Below the pieces are notes generated by a model. That model worked only from the letters and a program-made list of their open reading frames with translations. It was not told where the DNA came from and searched no databases. From Microbacterium sp. p3-SID336 (lineage in GTDB: Bacteria; Actinomycetota; Actinomycetes; Actinomycetales; Microbacteriaceae): a stretch of DNA of 55,995 bases. Location of the stretch: the NCBI RefSeq assembly GCF_025143365.1, contig NZ_JALXPE010000025.1:1-55995 (forward strand). Reading direction: 5' to 3'. Positions 8,224 to 16,164 of the stretch are shown piece by piece; the stretch's first letter is position 1, and each line of letters begins with the position of its first letter. Both the position numbers and the translations under genes were made by a program.

Positions 8224-8823
8224 GTGACCTCCCGGCAGCTGCGACTCGTGCATGCCGCCGCGGTGTCCGCGGTGGCCACCCTGATCGCCGCGGTCTCGCA
8301 CACGATCGGCGGCGGCACCGCCCCGCACCCGCTGCTGATCGCGGCGGTGGCTGTGCTGTTCCTGACGCCCACCGCCGTGCTGATCGGCAGCCGTCCCTCG
8401 CGCATCCGCGTCGCCGTCGCGGTGCTCACGGCCCAGGGCGCGTTCCATGTGCTGTTCCAGCTGCTCGGCGCGCCGTCCGCGGCCGGTGCCGGCACGGCCG
8501 CTGCCGGCGGCGGACATGCGCACCACCTCGCACTCGCGGCGCTCACGGCGGTCGGCGGCGCTCCGGTCGCGCCCGTCGACACCGGGATGATTGGCGCGCA
8601 CATCGCCGCGGCCGTCCTGACCACCGTGCTCCTCTGGCATGCCGAGAGCATGGTGCGGGCGGTCGCCGGGTGGTTCCGCGCACTGCTGCGGCGCGCGAGC
8701 CCGCACCCCGGTGGCGTGCCGGGCCGACCCGCAGCGCTGCGTTCCCTCGTTCTCCCGGCGGTCGACCGGGCTGTCGCCGCAGCCGTCTCCCGACGCGGTC
8801 CGCCCGTGCTCGCCCGCGGCTGA
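8224..8823 (+). CDS. Membrane protein of unknown function, upstream of ycnI
   Basis: 199 aa. Four or so hydrophobic segments are visible (about residues 8-28, 36-55, 62-82 and 115-140). Between the third and fourth is a GHAHH cluster, and the C-terminal third is basic and proline-rich. No catalytic motif was recognised. The stop is 89 bases before ycnI on the same strand, and the gene pair probably shares the leaderless promoter at 8212. Membrane location, the His cluster and its partner suggest a role in copper handling. That is guilt by association only. Confidence 0.75.
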   Translation: MTSRQLRLVHAAAVSAVATLIAAVSHTIGGGTAPHPLLIAAVAVLFLTPTAVLIGSRPSRIRVAVAVLTAQGAFHVLFQLLGAPSAAGAGTAAAGGGHAHHLALAALTAVGGAPVAPVDTGMIGAHIAAAVLTTVLLWHAESMVRAVAGWFRALLRRASPHPGGVPGRPAALRSLVLPAVDRAVAAAVSRRGPPVLARG

Positions 8824-8912
8824 TCCGCCGCACGCCGAACCGTCGCCTCCGGGCGGCCCTTCCGCGAGGGCGCCGTTCCGCGCGCCCCGCACACGAGCAT
8901 TGGAGAACCCTC

Positions 8913-9611
8913 ATGTCCCGCATCACCTCGCACACCGTCCGCCCCCTCCGCCGCCGCGCCGCCGTCGCCGTCGGTGGCACCGTCGGCGGCATCGCCCTCG
9001 CTCTGGGCGCCCCGCTGATGGCCGGAGCACACGTCTCCGTGACCCCGGACGCCCTCGCCCCCGGCGGCCACGGCGTCCTCACGTTCTCGTTCGCCCACGG
9101 CTGCGGCACCTCGCCGACGACGGCGCTGCGCATCACCATGCCGGACGGCCTGGCCTCGGTCGCGCCGACGCTCGACGGCGACTGGTCCATCCAGGTGGAG
9201 CGCGGCGACGACGGTCTGGTCAGCGCCGTCACCTACACCGCGCTGACGCCCGTGCCCACGGATCTGCGCGGCGCCGTGAGCATGTCGGTGGGCCTCGACG
9301 AGGACACGCCGAACACGCTCGCCTTCCCTGTCGTGCAGCAGTGCGTCGACGGGGCGACCGAGTGGACGCAGCTCGCCGAGGACGGCGAGGATCCGCACGA
9401 GCTCGACGCGCCCGCGCCCGTCGTGACCGTCGCGGACGCGGGCGCCGCAGAGCACGGCGATCATGCCGACGGGGACGCGCACGCCGCGGAGGCGGAAGCG
9501 GACGGCGGCGTGGTCGCCGACCCTGTCGGAATCGCTCTGGGCGCCGGGGGTCTGGTCGCCGGCGTCGCTGCCCTCGTCGTCGCGGTGCTGGCGTACCGCC
9601 GCAGGGCCTGA
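8913..9611 (+). CDS. YcnI-family copper-binding protein (DUF1775)
   Basis: 232 aa secreted and membrane-anchored protein. The signal peptide (twin-Arg-like basic start, hydrophobic to about residue 36) ends in AGA before His40, so the mature chain begins with His (HVSVTPD), as needed for the YcnI N-terminal copper site. The family Trp in DGDW is present. After the beta domain there is a His/Asp/Ala linker (AEHGDHADGDAHAAE), then a C-terminal membrane helix and an RRR tail. ATG 8913 follows GGAG. In Bacillus, YcnI binds Cu(II) and works with YcnJ. Here the partner would be the membrane protein encoded just upstream. Confidence 0.88.
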   Translation: MSRITSHTVRPLRRRAAVAVGGTVGGIALALGAPLMAGAHVSVTPDALAPGGHGVLTFSFAHGCGTSPTTALRITMPDGLASVAPTLDGDWSIQVERGDDGLVSAVTYTALTPVPTDLRGAVSMSVGLDEDTPNTLAFPVVQQCVDGATEWTQLAEDGEDPHELDAPAPVVTVADAGAAEHGDHADGDAHAAEAEADGGVVADPVGIALGAGGLVAGVAALVVAVLAYRRRA

Positions 9612-9630
9612 GCCGACGCTCCTGCCGAGT

Positions 9631-9670
9631 CCGCACCCGCCACGCGTCGCCCGGCGCGCGGCGGGTGCGG
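9631..9670 (+). terminator. Hairpin after ycnI
   Basis: CCGCACCCGCC (9631-9641) pairs with GGCGGGTGCGG (9660-9670), an 11-bp perfect stem 20 bases past the ycnI stop. There is no T-run. It is a candidate terminator, or a structure in front of the Mur ligase gene. Confidence 0.5.
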
Positions 9671-9711
9671 AGCGGAGGTTCCGCGCCCCGGCGTGAGATC
9701 ATGGATCCGAC

Positions 9712-11334
9712 ATGTCGATTGAACAACAACCGAGCCTGCCCCCCGTGCTCCGCCCCGCGAACCCGCCCCGGCGTGAGCTGTCCGAACTCGCTTCCCGTTT
9801 CGCCCGCTCCGTGCGTGGCGAGCTGTCCGGGATCTCTCTGAGCGGCATCACGCTCGCCACGGCCGACCTGCGCCCCGGCGAGGCGTTCGTGGCCATCCAG
9901 GGGCTGAACCGCCACGGTGCGGACTTCGCTGCGACCGCGGCGGAGAAGGGCGCGGTCGCCGTCATCACCGATGAGCCGGGGGCGGCGATCGCCGCGGACG
10001 CCGGTCTTCCCATCGTGGTGGTCGACGACCCGCGTGGCGTGCTCGGCGACCTGAGCGCCTGGGTCTACGGCACGGGTGCAGAGGACCCGCTCCCGCTGCT
10101 GTTCGCGACCACCGGCACGAACGGCAAGACGAGCGTGTCGCACCTGCTGGAGGGCATCCTCGAGCAGATGGGCGTCGTGACGGGGCTGTCGTCCACGGCC
10201 GAGCGCCACATCGCCGGCGAGATCATCGTGTCCCGACTGACGACCCCCGAGGCCTCAGAGATGCACGCCCTGCTCGCCCTCATGCGCGAGCGCGAGGTCG
10301 AGGCCGTCGCGGTCGAGGTGAGCGCGCAGGCGCTGTCGCGCCACCGGGTCGACGGCATCCGCTTCGACGTCGCCGGCTTCACCAACCTCAGCCACGACCA
10401 CCTCGACGACTACGCCGACATGGAGGAGTACTTCGAGGCGAAGCTGCCGCTGTTCCGGCCCGACCGCGCACTGCGCGGCGTGATCTGCCTGGACTCCGCC
10501 TCCGGCACGCAGGTCGTCGAACGCGCCGAGATCCCGGTGGTCACGGTCGGCACGCCGTCGATCGCCGCCGACCCCGACGCCGCCTCCCGCGCGGACTGGG
10601 TGGTCGTGATCGACGACGAGCGCACCACGGGCACCACCTTCACCATGACGGGACCCGCGGGAACGCTCACCACCACGGTGCCCGTGATCGGACCGCACAT
10701 GGCCGCCAACGCGGCGCTCGCGATCGTGATGCTGCTCGAGGGCGGGTACGACTGGGGGCGCATCGTCGAGGCGCTCACGCGCGACGGCGGCATCCGCGCG
10801 TACCTCCCCGGCCGCACCCAGCTCGTCTCCGGCGACCGCGGCCCTGCGGTGTTCGTCGACTTCGGCCACTCTCCCGATGCGTTCGAGAAGACCCTTGCCG
10901 CGATACGGCGCGTCACGCCGGGCAAGGTGCTGATGCTGTTCGGCGCCGACGGCGACCGTGACGCCAGCAAGCGATTCGACATGGCGCGGACCGCGGTCGA
11001 GGGCAGCGACATCCTCGTCGTGACCGACCACCACCCGCGCTTCGAGGACCCCGCCTCGATCCGGGCGACTCTCGTGGAGGGTGCGCGTCGCGCCAGGCCG
11101 GACGCCGAAATCCACGAGTACTCGCCGCCCGAAGCGGCCATCGTCGCGGCCGTGGGTCTCGTCGGCGACGGCGACGCCATCCTCTGGGCGGGGCCCGGGC
11201 ACCAGGACTACCGCGACATCCGCGGCGTGCGCACCCCCTACTCCGCCCGGGAGCTCTCGCGCCGCGCACTCAAGGCGGCGGGCTGGCCTGTGCCGCCGTC
11301 GCGCTGGCCGGTCCCCTACCCCGACGAGGACTGA
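9712..11334 (+). CDS. Atypical MurE-like Mur ligase
   Basis: 540 aa, with the three-domain layout of UDP-MurNAc-tripeptide ligases. The ATP loop TGTNGKTS is at about residues 134-141, FTNLSHDHLD at about 223-232, and the carbamylated-Lys region EYFEAKLPLF follows. Several residues normally fixed in MurE differ: EVSSH is EVSAQ, the diaminopimelate motif DNPR is HHPR (440-443), and GKGHE is GPGHQ (494-498). The fold and ATP site look intact, so an amino acid ligase is likely, but the usual DAP-recognition residues are missing. It lies outside any division or cell-wall cluster. Alternatives are a paralogue for another diamino acid or a ligase with a non-peptidoglycan substrate. Confidence 0.85.
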   Translation: MSIEQQPSLPPVLRPANPPRRELSELASRFARSVRGELSGISLSGITLATADLRPGEAFVAIQGLNRHGADFAATAAEKGAVAVITDEPGAAIAADAGLPIVVVDDPRGVLGDLSAWVYGTGAEDPLPLLFATTGTNGKTSVSHLLEGILEQMGVVTGLSSTAERHIAGEIIVSRLTTPEASEMHALLALMREREVEAVAVEVSAQALSRHRVDGIRFDVAGFTNLSHDHLDDYADMEEYFEAKLPLFRPDRALRGVICLDSASGTQVVERAEIPVVTVGTPSIAADPDAASRADWVVVIDDERTTGTTFTMTGPAGTLTTTVPVIGPHMAANAALAIVMLLEGGYDWGRIVEALTRDGGIRAYLPGRTQLVSGDRGPAVFVDFGHSPDAFEKTLAAIRRVTPGKVLMLFGADGDRDASKRFDMARTAVEGSDILVVTDHHPRFEDPASIRATLVEGARRARPDAEIHEYSPPEAAIVAAVGLVGDGDAILWAGPGHQDYRDIRGVRTPYSARELSRRALKAAGWPVPPSRWPVPYPDED

Positions 11335-11386
11335 CTGCGCGCGCCTTGCGGCGGTCGCTCGACGGGTGGCGGAGGGGCAGGTGCGC

Positions 11387-11509
11387 CCCGCGCGGGAGAA
11401 CAGGGTCGCCCCGCTGACCGCACACCCGCGGTAATCCGGGGCCGCGGCGACGGGCGCGTGCTCCGCGCAGGGAAACGGGGCCGCCGCGCGGACCGAACGC
11501 CCGCGCGGG
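11387..11509. repeat. Imperfect direct repeat in the Mur ligase-dxr gap
   Basis: Two related stretches of about 45-49 bases start near 11387 and 11461. Both run CCGCGC, GGGA, AAC, GGG, CGCC, then GACCG, and end in CCCGCG. They are separated by about 30 bases of equally GC-rich DNA. The 199-base gap holds no recognisable gene. The similarity is by eye and includes gaps. Confidence 0.4.
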
Positions 11510-11533
11510 AACGAGCGGCGGCTGGTCGCCTTC

Positions 11534-12616
11534 TCAGGCCGTCGCGATGAGGTCGTCGGCCGTCCGGCGCGCCCATGCCTCGGCGTCGGCGAGCGACTCG
11601 ACCGAGAGCGCATCGGGTGCCTCGTGCGCGTCGACGACGCGGGCGATCGTGTCGACGATGCCGAGGAACGGGAGCCGCCCCTCGTGGAACGCGTCGACCG
11701 CCTGCTCGTTCGCGGCGTTGTACACGGCAGGGAACGTCCCGCCCGCGCGGCCCACCGCCTTGGCGAGTGACACCGAGGGGAAGGCCTCGTCGTCGAGCGG
11801 CTCGAACGTCCAGGACGTCGCCGCCGTCCAGTCCAGCGGACGCCCCACGCCGCCGATGCGGTGGGGCCAGTCGAGGCCGAGGGAGATGGGCAGCCGCATG
11901 TCCGGCGGAGAGGCCTGCGCGATGGTCGAACCGTCGATGAACTCGACCATGGAGTGCACGATCGACTGCGGATGCACGACCACCTCGATGTCGTCGTAGG
12001 GCACATCGAACAGCAGGTGGGCCTCGATCACCTCGAGCCCCTTGTTCACGAGCGTGGCCGAATTGGTGGTCACGGTACGACCCATGTTCCAGGTCGGGTG
12101 CGCGAGAGCCTCCTGCGGGGTCACGGCGGTCAGCTCGGCGCGCGTGCGCCCGCGGAACGGGCCGCCGGAGGCCGTCACGACGAGCCGCCTGACCTCGGCA
12201 TGGGTTCCGGAACGCAGCGCCTGCGCGAGGGCCGAGTGCTCGGAGTCCACGGGCACGATCTGCTCAGGCGCTGCTGCCGCGAGCACCAGATCGCCGCCGA
12301 CGATGAGCGACTCCTTGTTGGCGAGGGCCAGCGTACGACCAGCGTGCAGCGCGGCCAGCGTCGATCCCAGCCCGATCGAGCCCGTGATCGCGTTGAGCAC
12401 CACGTCGGCGTCCACGTCGCGGACGAGCTGCTCGGCCTCCGCCGCGCCGAGGGCTGTGTCCTCGACCTGGAAGCGGGCGGCCTGCTCAGCGAGCAGGGCG
12501 GTGTTGGAACCGGCGGCGAGCCCGACCAGCTCGAACCGCCGCGGGTTGGCGCGGATCACGTCCAGCGCCTGGGTGCCGATGGAGCCGGTGGAGCCGAGGA
12601 CGATGATGCGACGCAT
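11534..12616 (-). CDS. dxr: 1-deoxy-D-xylulose-5-phosphate reductoisomerase
   Basis: 360 aa, the second enzyme of the MEP pathway: DXP to MEP with NADPH. The N-terminal nucleotide loop is [11 protein letters not shown]. Substrate and metal motifs include [23 protein letters not shown] and [13 protein letters not shown]. Length is slightly below the usual 380-400 aa but all motifs are present. ATG 12616 is 6 bases after TAGGCT. With ispG at 3569 it supplies the only isoprenoid genes in the window. Confidence 0.97.
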   Translation of the reverse strand: MRRIIVLGSTGSIGTQALDVIRANPRRFELVGLAAGSNTALLAEQAARFQVEDTALGAAEAEQLVRDVDADVVLNAITGSIGLGSTLAALHAGRTLALANKESLIVGGDLVLAAAAPEQIVPVDSEHSALAQALRSGTHAEVRRLVVTASGGPFRGRTRAELTAVTPQEALAHPTWNMGRTVTTNSATLVNKGLEVIEAHLLFDVPYDDIEVVVHPQSIVHSMVEFIDGSTIAQASPPDMRLPISLGLDWPHRIGGVGRPLDWTAATSWTFEPLDDEAFPSVSLAKAVGRAGGTFPAVYNAANEQAVDAFHEGRLPFLGIVDTIARVVDAHEAPDALSVESLADAEAWARRTADDLIATA

Positions 12617-12622
12617 GACGCC

Positions 12623-12628
12623 AGCCTA
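12623..12628 (-). promoter_or_regulatory. -10 element of dxr
   Basis: Minus-strand TAGGCT, a gap of 6 bases, then the dxr ATG at 12616; a leaderless transcript is predicted. Confidence 0.55.
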
Positions 12629-12652
12629 GGACAGCCCCCGGCCCCTCCCGCG

Positions 12653-13615
12653 CTACTGCTGGGACTGCACCGGCGTCGTGGCGAGGATGTCCACCACGAA
12701 CACGAGGCTCTCGTTCTGCAGCTCGTGGCCCTCGCTCGCGCCGTAGCCGTCGGACGGGGGCATCACGACCAGCACCTGGGAGCCGACCTTCTGCCCCTCG
12801 AGCGCCTTCTGGAAGCCGGCGACCACGCCCGTGGTCTGGAACTGTGCGGGTGCGGCGTCACGGCTCCAGCTGGAGTCGAACTCCTCGCCGTCCGACCACT
12901 TCACGCCGAGGTACTGCACCACGACGAGGTCGCCCGAGGCCACCGTCGCACCATCGCCCTGCTTCAGGACCGCCACCTGCGTCGAGGCCGGGGCGTCGCC
13001 GTCCGGGATGGTCACGGTGGGCTTGCCGTCGTCGTCGAGCTTCACCTCGGGCATGCCGGGGGTGGGGTCGACCGGGGTGCCATCGGCGACCTCGGGCAGA
13101 CGATCCACGGCCTCGGCGTACACCACGACGTTGTTCGCGCTGTCGCCGAGCATCTTGCCGGGAAGGGCGAGCACGACGCGGGAGCCGACCGGCTCGCACT
13201 CCAGCGCGGCCACGAACAGCGAGGACTGGTTGGGGTCGAGCAGCACCGGGATCAGGCCGTCCTCACCACGGGCCGACGAGTCGAGCACGTCTCCTGTCGC
13301 GGCGTCGACGATCTGGAACTGGACCGAGACGAGATCGTTGACCACGACATCGTCGCCCTCGCCCTCCGAGATGATGGTGCGCTCGACGTCGGCGAACTTC
13401 GCATCCGCGGGCACCGTGATCGTGGTGTCCGCGCCCTCCCCGGCCACCTCGACCGCGTCGGAGGTCGCACCCGGCTGCGCATCCAGCGCACACTGGCTCG
13501 ATGCCGAGGGGTCGGGCGTGCCCGAACTCTGCGGGCCGCCGTTGCCGGCGCAGCCGGCCAGCAGCAGGGTCGCCGCAGCGACGGTGGACAGGACGACGAG
13601 CGGACGCTTACGCAC
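12653..13615 (-). CDS. FKBP-type peptidyl-prolyl isomerase lipoprotein
   Basis: 320 aa from the GTG at 13615, chosen because it gives a compact lipoprotein signal (MRKRP, hydrophobic core, lipobox LLAGC) and has GAGG about 7 bases upstream. Longer versions would overlap the divergent plsC gene. The C-terminal FKBP domain is clear: GDLVVVQYLG, WSDGEEFDSSW, GFQKALEGQKVGS and PPSDGYG. A preceding region with VNDLVSVQFQIVDAATG and VLDSSARG looks like a second, degenerate FKBP fold. It is probably an extracytoplasmic folding helper anchored to the membrane. Confidence 0.92.
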   Translation of the reverse strand: MRKRPLVVLSTVAAATLLLAGCAGNGGPQSSGTPDPSASSQCALDAQPGATSDAVEVAGEGADTTITVPADAKFADVERTIISEGEGDDVVVNDLVSVQFQIVDAATGDVLDSSARGEDGLIPVLLDPNQSSLFVAALECEPVGSRVVLALPGKMLGDSANNVVVYAEAVDRLPEVADGTPVDPTPGMPEVKLDDDGKPTVTIPDGDAPASTQVAVLKQGDGATVASGDLVVVQYLGVKWSDGEEFDSSWSRDAAPAQFQTTGVVAGFQKALEGQKVGSQVLVVMPPSDGYGASEGHELQNESLVFVVDILATTPVQSQQ

Positions 13616-13727
13616 AGTGAGACCTCGAGATCGCGGGCGGGACACTCCATCCTCCCCCATACCCCTTTGCCCTCCCTGGGAGGCGACGGCGCGAGTCTTC
13701 ATTCCTGTGCGGGCATGGAGTCGGGAG

Positions 13728-13733
13728 TAACCT
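13728..13733 (+). promoter_or_regulatory. -10 element of the plsC gene
   Basis: TAACCT, then GCTCTG (6 bases), then ATG at 13740. Confidence 0.5.
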
Positions 13734-13739
13734 GCTCTG

Positions 13740-14519
13740 ATGACCTCTGAGCAGTCCGTGGAGCCCGAAACCCCCTCAGAGAACACCCCGGAGCCGCGAC
13801 ACGCCGGCTTCACCTATGCGCTCGGCCGCAGTCTGATCGCGCCGCTCGCGCGATTCATCTACCGGCCCCGCATCGAGGGCCGCGAGCACGTCCCCGCCAC
13901 GGGACCGGTCATCTTCGCCAGCAACCACCTGTCGTTCATCGACTCGATCGCGATCCCGGTGGCGGCCCCGCGTCCCGTGCACTTCCTCGCGAAGTCGAGC
14001 TACTTCGAGGGCACCGGCTTCCGCGGCCGGCTCTCCAAGACCTTCTTCGAGGCGATCGGCGCGATCCCGGTGCGACGTGGTGCCGGCCAGGCCGCGCTCG
14101 ACGCGCTGGACCTGCAGCGGCAGCTGCTCGACGATGGTCTCGCCGTGGCGCTGTACCCCGAGGGGACGCGCTCGACAGACGGTCGCCTGTACAAGGGCCG
14201 CACGGGCGTGGCCTTCCTCGCGCTGCAGACCGGCGCCCCCGTCGTTCCCGTCGGCCTGATCGGCACCGACAAGGTGATGCCGGTCGGCGCGAAGATGCCG
14301 ACGCTCTCCGAGCGCGTGACCGTGCGCTTCGGCGAGCCGCTCGACCTCTCACCGCACGGGCCGGCGACCAGCGGCCGCGCGCGGCGCCTCGCCACGGACG
14401 AGATCATGGCGGCGATCCACGCCCTGTCCGGTCAGGAGCTTGCGGGCACCTACAACGAGGCGCCGGCGCAGGGCACGATCGAGAAGATCAAGCAGGCTCT
14501 CCCCCACGAGCGTCGCTGA
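13740..14519 (+). CDS. 1-acyl-glycerol-3-phosphate acyltransferase (PlsC-like)
   Basis: 259 aa, LPLAT family, transferring acyl groups to lysophosphatidic acid or a related acceptor at the membrane. The catalytic NH-x4-D motif is NHLSFID, and the acceptor-binding EGTR is in YPEGTRSTDG. Two more family blocks are visible: the segment around FFEAIGAIPVRRG and the VPVGLIGT strand. The start follows a TAACCT hexamer by 6 bases. It is convergent with the osmC gene after only 21 bases. Confidence 0.92.
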   Translation: MTSEQSVEPETPSENTPEPRHAGFTYALGRSLIAPLARFIYRPRIEGREHVPATGPVIFASNHLSFIDSIAIPVAAPRPVHFLAKSSYFEGTGFRGRLSKTFFEAIGAIPVRRGAGQAALDALDLQRQLLDDGLAVALYPEGTRSTDGRLYKGRTGVAFLALQTGAPVVPVGLIGTDKVMPVGAKMPTLSERVTVRFGEPLDLSPHGPATSGRARRLATDEIMAAIHALSGQELAGTYNEAPAQGTIEKIKQALPHERR

Positions 14520-14540
14520 GCGACCCTCCTCCCACGGGGA

Positions 14541-15038
14541 TCACGCGCGAGCGGTGACCGTGGCCTCGTGTCGCACCGGGAAGTTCATCGAATTCGCGAT
14601 GAAGCACCACTCATTGGCCTGTCGATGCGCCCGTTCGGCCGCCTCGATCATGGACGCGTCAGCGACGACCACCTGCGGGCGCAGCATGACCTCCGCGAAC
14701 GAGCCGCCCCCGGCCCCGTCCTCGCGCATGAGCCCCGTCGCCTCGTCGCGGTAGGAGACGACGACGACCCCGGCGGTGACGCAGGCGTGCAGATACGACA
14801 GCAGGTGGCACTCGGAGAGCGAGGCCAGCAGCAGATCCTCCGGATTCCAGCGGGACGGATCGCCGCGGAAAGGCTTGTCGGCCGAGGCCAGCAGCTCGGG
14901 CTTGCCCGCCACCTCGATCGTGACGTCGCGGCGGTAGTCGCGGTAGCCGCTCGTGCCGGTCCCCGTGTTCCCCGTCCACGTGGACGTGAGTGCGTAGCGA
15001 TGCTCGCCGAGGGCGCGGGGGGTGCTCTGCTCTGCCAT
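14541..15038 (-). CDS. OsmC-family peroxiredoxin
   Basis: 165 aa, a family that reduces organic hydroperoxides with two cysteines. Both are present: Cys in LSECH and Cys in LHACVTAG, with the expected spacing of about nine residues between motifs. The N-terminal part carries the RDVTIEVAGKPELLASADKP strand typical of the YhfA/OsmC group, followed by WNPEDLLLASL. The ATG at 15038 is preceded by GAGG, and also by a CAGACT hexamer 6 bases upstream, so it could be leaderless. It is divergent from the asparaginase gene. Confidence 0.92.
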   Translation of the reverse strand: MAEQSTPRALGEHRYALTSTWTGNTGTGTSGYRDYRRDVTIEVAGKPELLASADKPFRGDPSRWNPEDLLLASLSECHLLSYLHACVTAGVVVVSYRDEATGLMREDGAGGGSFAEVMLRPQVVVADASMIEAAERAHRQANEWCFIANSMNFPVRHEATVTARA

Positions 15039-15084
15039 GACCTCAGTCTGCCAGGGCCTTCCGACGTCGGGAGGCCGCCGCCGA

Positions 15085-15090
15085 TAGAGT
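15085..15090 (+). promoter_or_regulatory. -10 element of the asparaginase gene
   Basis: TAGAGT, then TGTCGG (6 bases), then the GTG at 15097. Confidence 0.5.
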
Positions 15091-15096
15091 TGTCGG

Positions 15097-16092
15097 GTGC
15101 TGGAGACACTCACCGTTCAGGATTCCGTGGAGCTCGCCGTCGTGGAACGGAGCGGCTTCGTCGAGTCACGCCATGCCGGCGCGGCCGTCGTGCTGTCGCC
15201 CGACGGAGAGATCCTGGCACGGCATGGCAACGCCGATGCGCTGATCCTGCCGCGATCGAGCCTCAAGCCCCTTCAGGCGGTGGCGTGCATCACTGCCGGC
15301 GCCGTGCTGGAGGGCGAGCAGCTCGCCCTGGCCACGGCCAGCCACACGGGCACCGACCGCCATGCCGCCGTGGTGCGCGACATCCTCACCGCGGGCGGGC
15401 TCAACGAAGACGACCTGGCGTGCCCGCCCGCGTGGCCGAGCGACTCCGCCACGCGGGACGAGATGATCCGCGAGCACGGCCAGCAGGCGCGCGTCCGCAT
15501 GAACTGCTCGGGCAAGCACGCCGCGATGCTCCGCGCCTGCGTGGCGACGGGGTGGTCGACGGACGGGTACCTCGACCCCGCGCATCCCCTGCAGGGCCAC
15601 ATCCGCGACGTGGTCGAGCGCCTGACCGGCGAGAAGATCGCACACACCTCGGTGGACGGCTGCGGCGCCCCGGTGCACGCGCTCACGCTGACCGGGCTGG
15701 CGCGTGCGATCCACCGCATCGGCACGGCATCCGACCGCTCGCCGTTCGCGCTGCACCGGGTGGCCGGCTCGCTCGTGCGCGCTGTACGCGAGAACCCCTG
15801 GACGATCGAGGGCCCCGGTCGCCCCGACACCATCGCCACCGAGCGGCTCGGCGTCTTCACCAAGGGCGGGGCCGAGGGCGTGATGGTGATGGTGGCGCCG
15901 AACGGCACGACTGCGGCGTTGAAGATGCTGGACGGCGCCGCCCGCGCCTCGACCATCGTCGCCGCCACGCTCCTCGCTCGCGCCGGCGCTCTCAGCGATG
16001 CCGATGTCGCGGGCCTCGCCGAGGCGCTTCCGCTCACGGTGCTCGGCGGCGGCGGCGTGGTGGGTGCCGTGCGCCCCGGCGCGGGCATCTGA
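15097..16092 (+). CDS. Class 3 (Rhizobium type) L-asparaginase
   Basis: 331 aa, of the ReAV-like asparaginase family that is unrelated to E. coli AnsA/AnsB. Diagnostic motifs are RSSLKPLQ (twin Ser and Lys of the active site), NCSGKHA and DGCGAPVHAL, the last two providing the metal and substrate cysteines. The C-terminal GGGGVVGAVRPG is also typical. It hydrolyses L-asparagine to aspartate and ammonia in the cytoplasm; no signal peptide is present. The GTG start follows TAGAGT by 6 bases. Confidence 0.92.
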   Translation: MLETLTVQDSVELAVVERSGFVESRHAGAAVVLSPDGEILARHGNADALILPRSSLKPLQAVACITAGAVLEGEQLALATASHTGTDRHAAVVRDILTAGGLNEDDLACPPAWPSDSATRDEMIREHGQQARVRMNCSGKHAAMLRACVATGWSTDGYLDPAHPLQGHIRDVVERLTGEKIAHTSVDGCGAPVHALTLTGLARAIHRIGTASDRSPFALHRVAGSLVRAVRENPWTIEGPGRPDTIATERLGVFTKGGAEGVMVMVAPNGTTAALKMLDGAARASTIVAATLLARAGALSDADVAGLAEALPLTVLGGGGVVGAVRPGAGI

Positions 16093-16114
16093 GTCCCTCC
16101 CGAGCCACAGCCCC

Positions 16115-16158
16115 GCGCACCCGCGCACCCGCGCAGCCGCGCAGCCGCGCAGCCGCGC
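16115..16158. repeat. 8-bp tandem repeat, five and a half copies
   Basis: Units GCGCACCC (two) and GCGCAGCC (three) run in register from 16115 and end in GCGC. The array fills the gap between the asparaginase stop and the stop of the convergent ATPase gene. The array is non-coding and prone to slippage. Confidence 0.85.
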
Positions 16159-16164
16159 GAATCG

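Noticed and set aside
13616..13813. Longer N-terminus for the FKBP lipoprotein
   Set aside because: It would overlap the divergent plsC gene and bury the lipoprotein signal sequence that begins at 13615.
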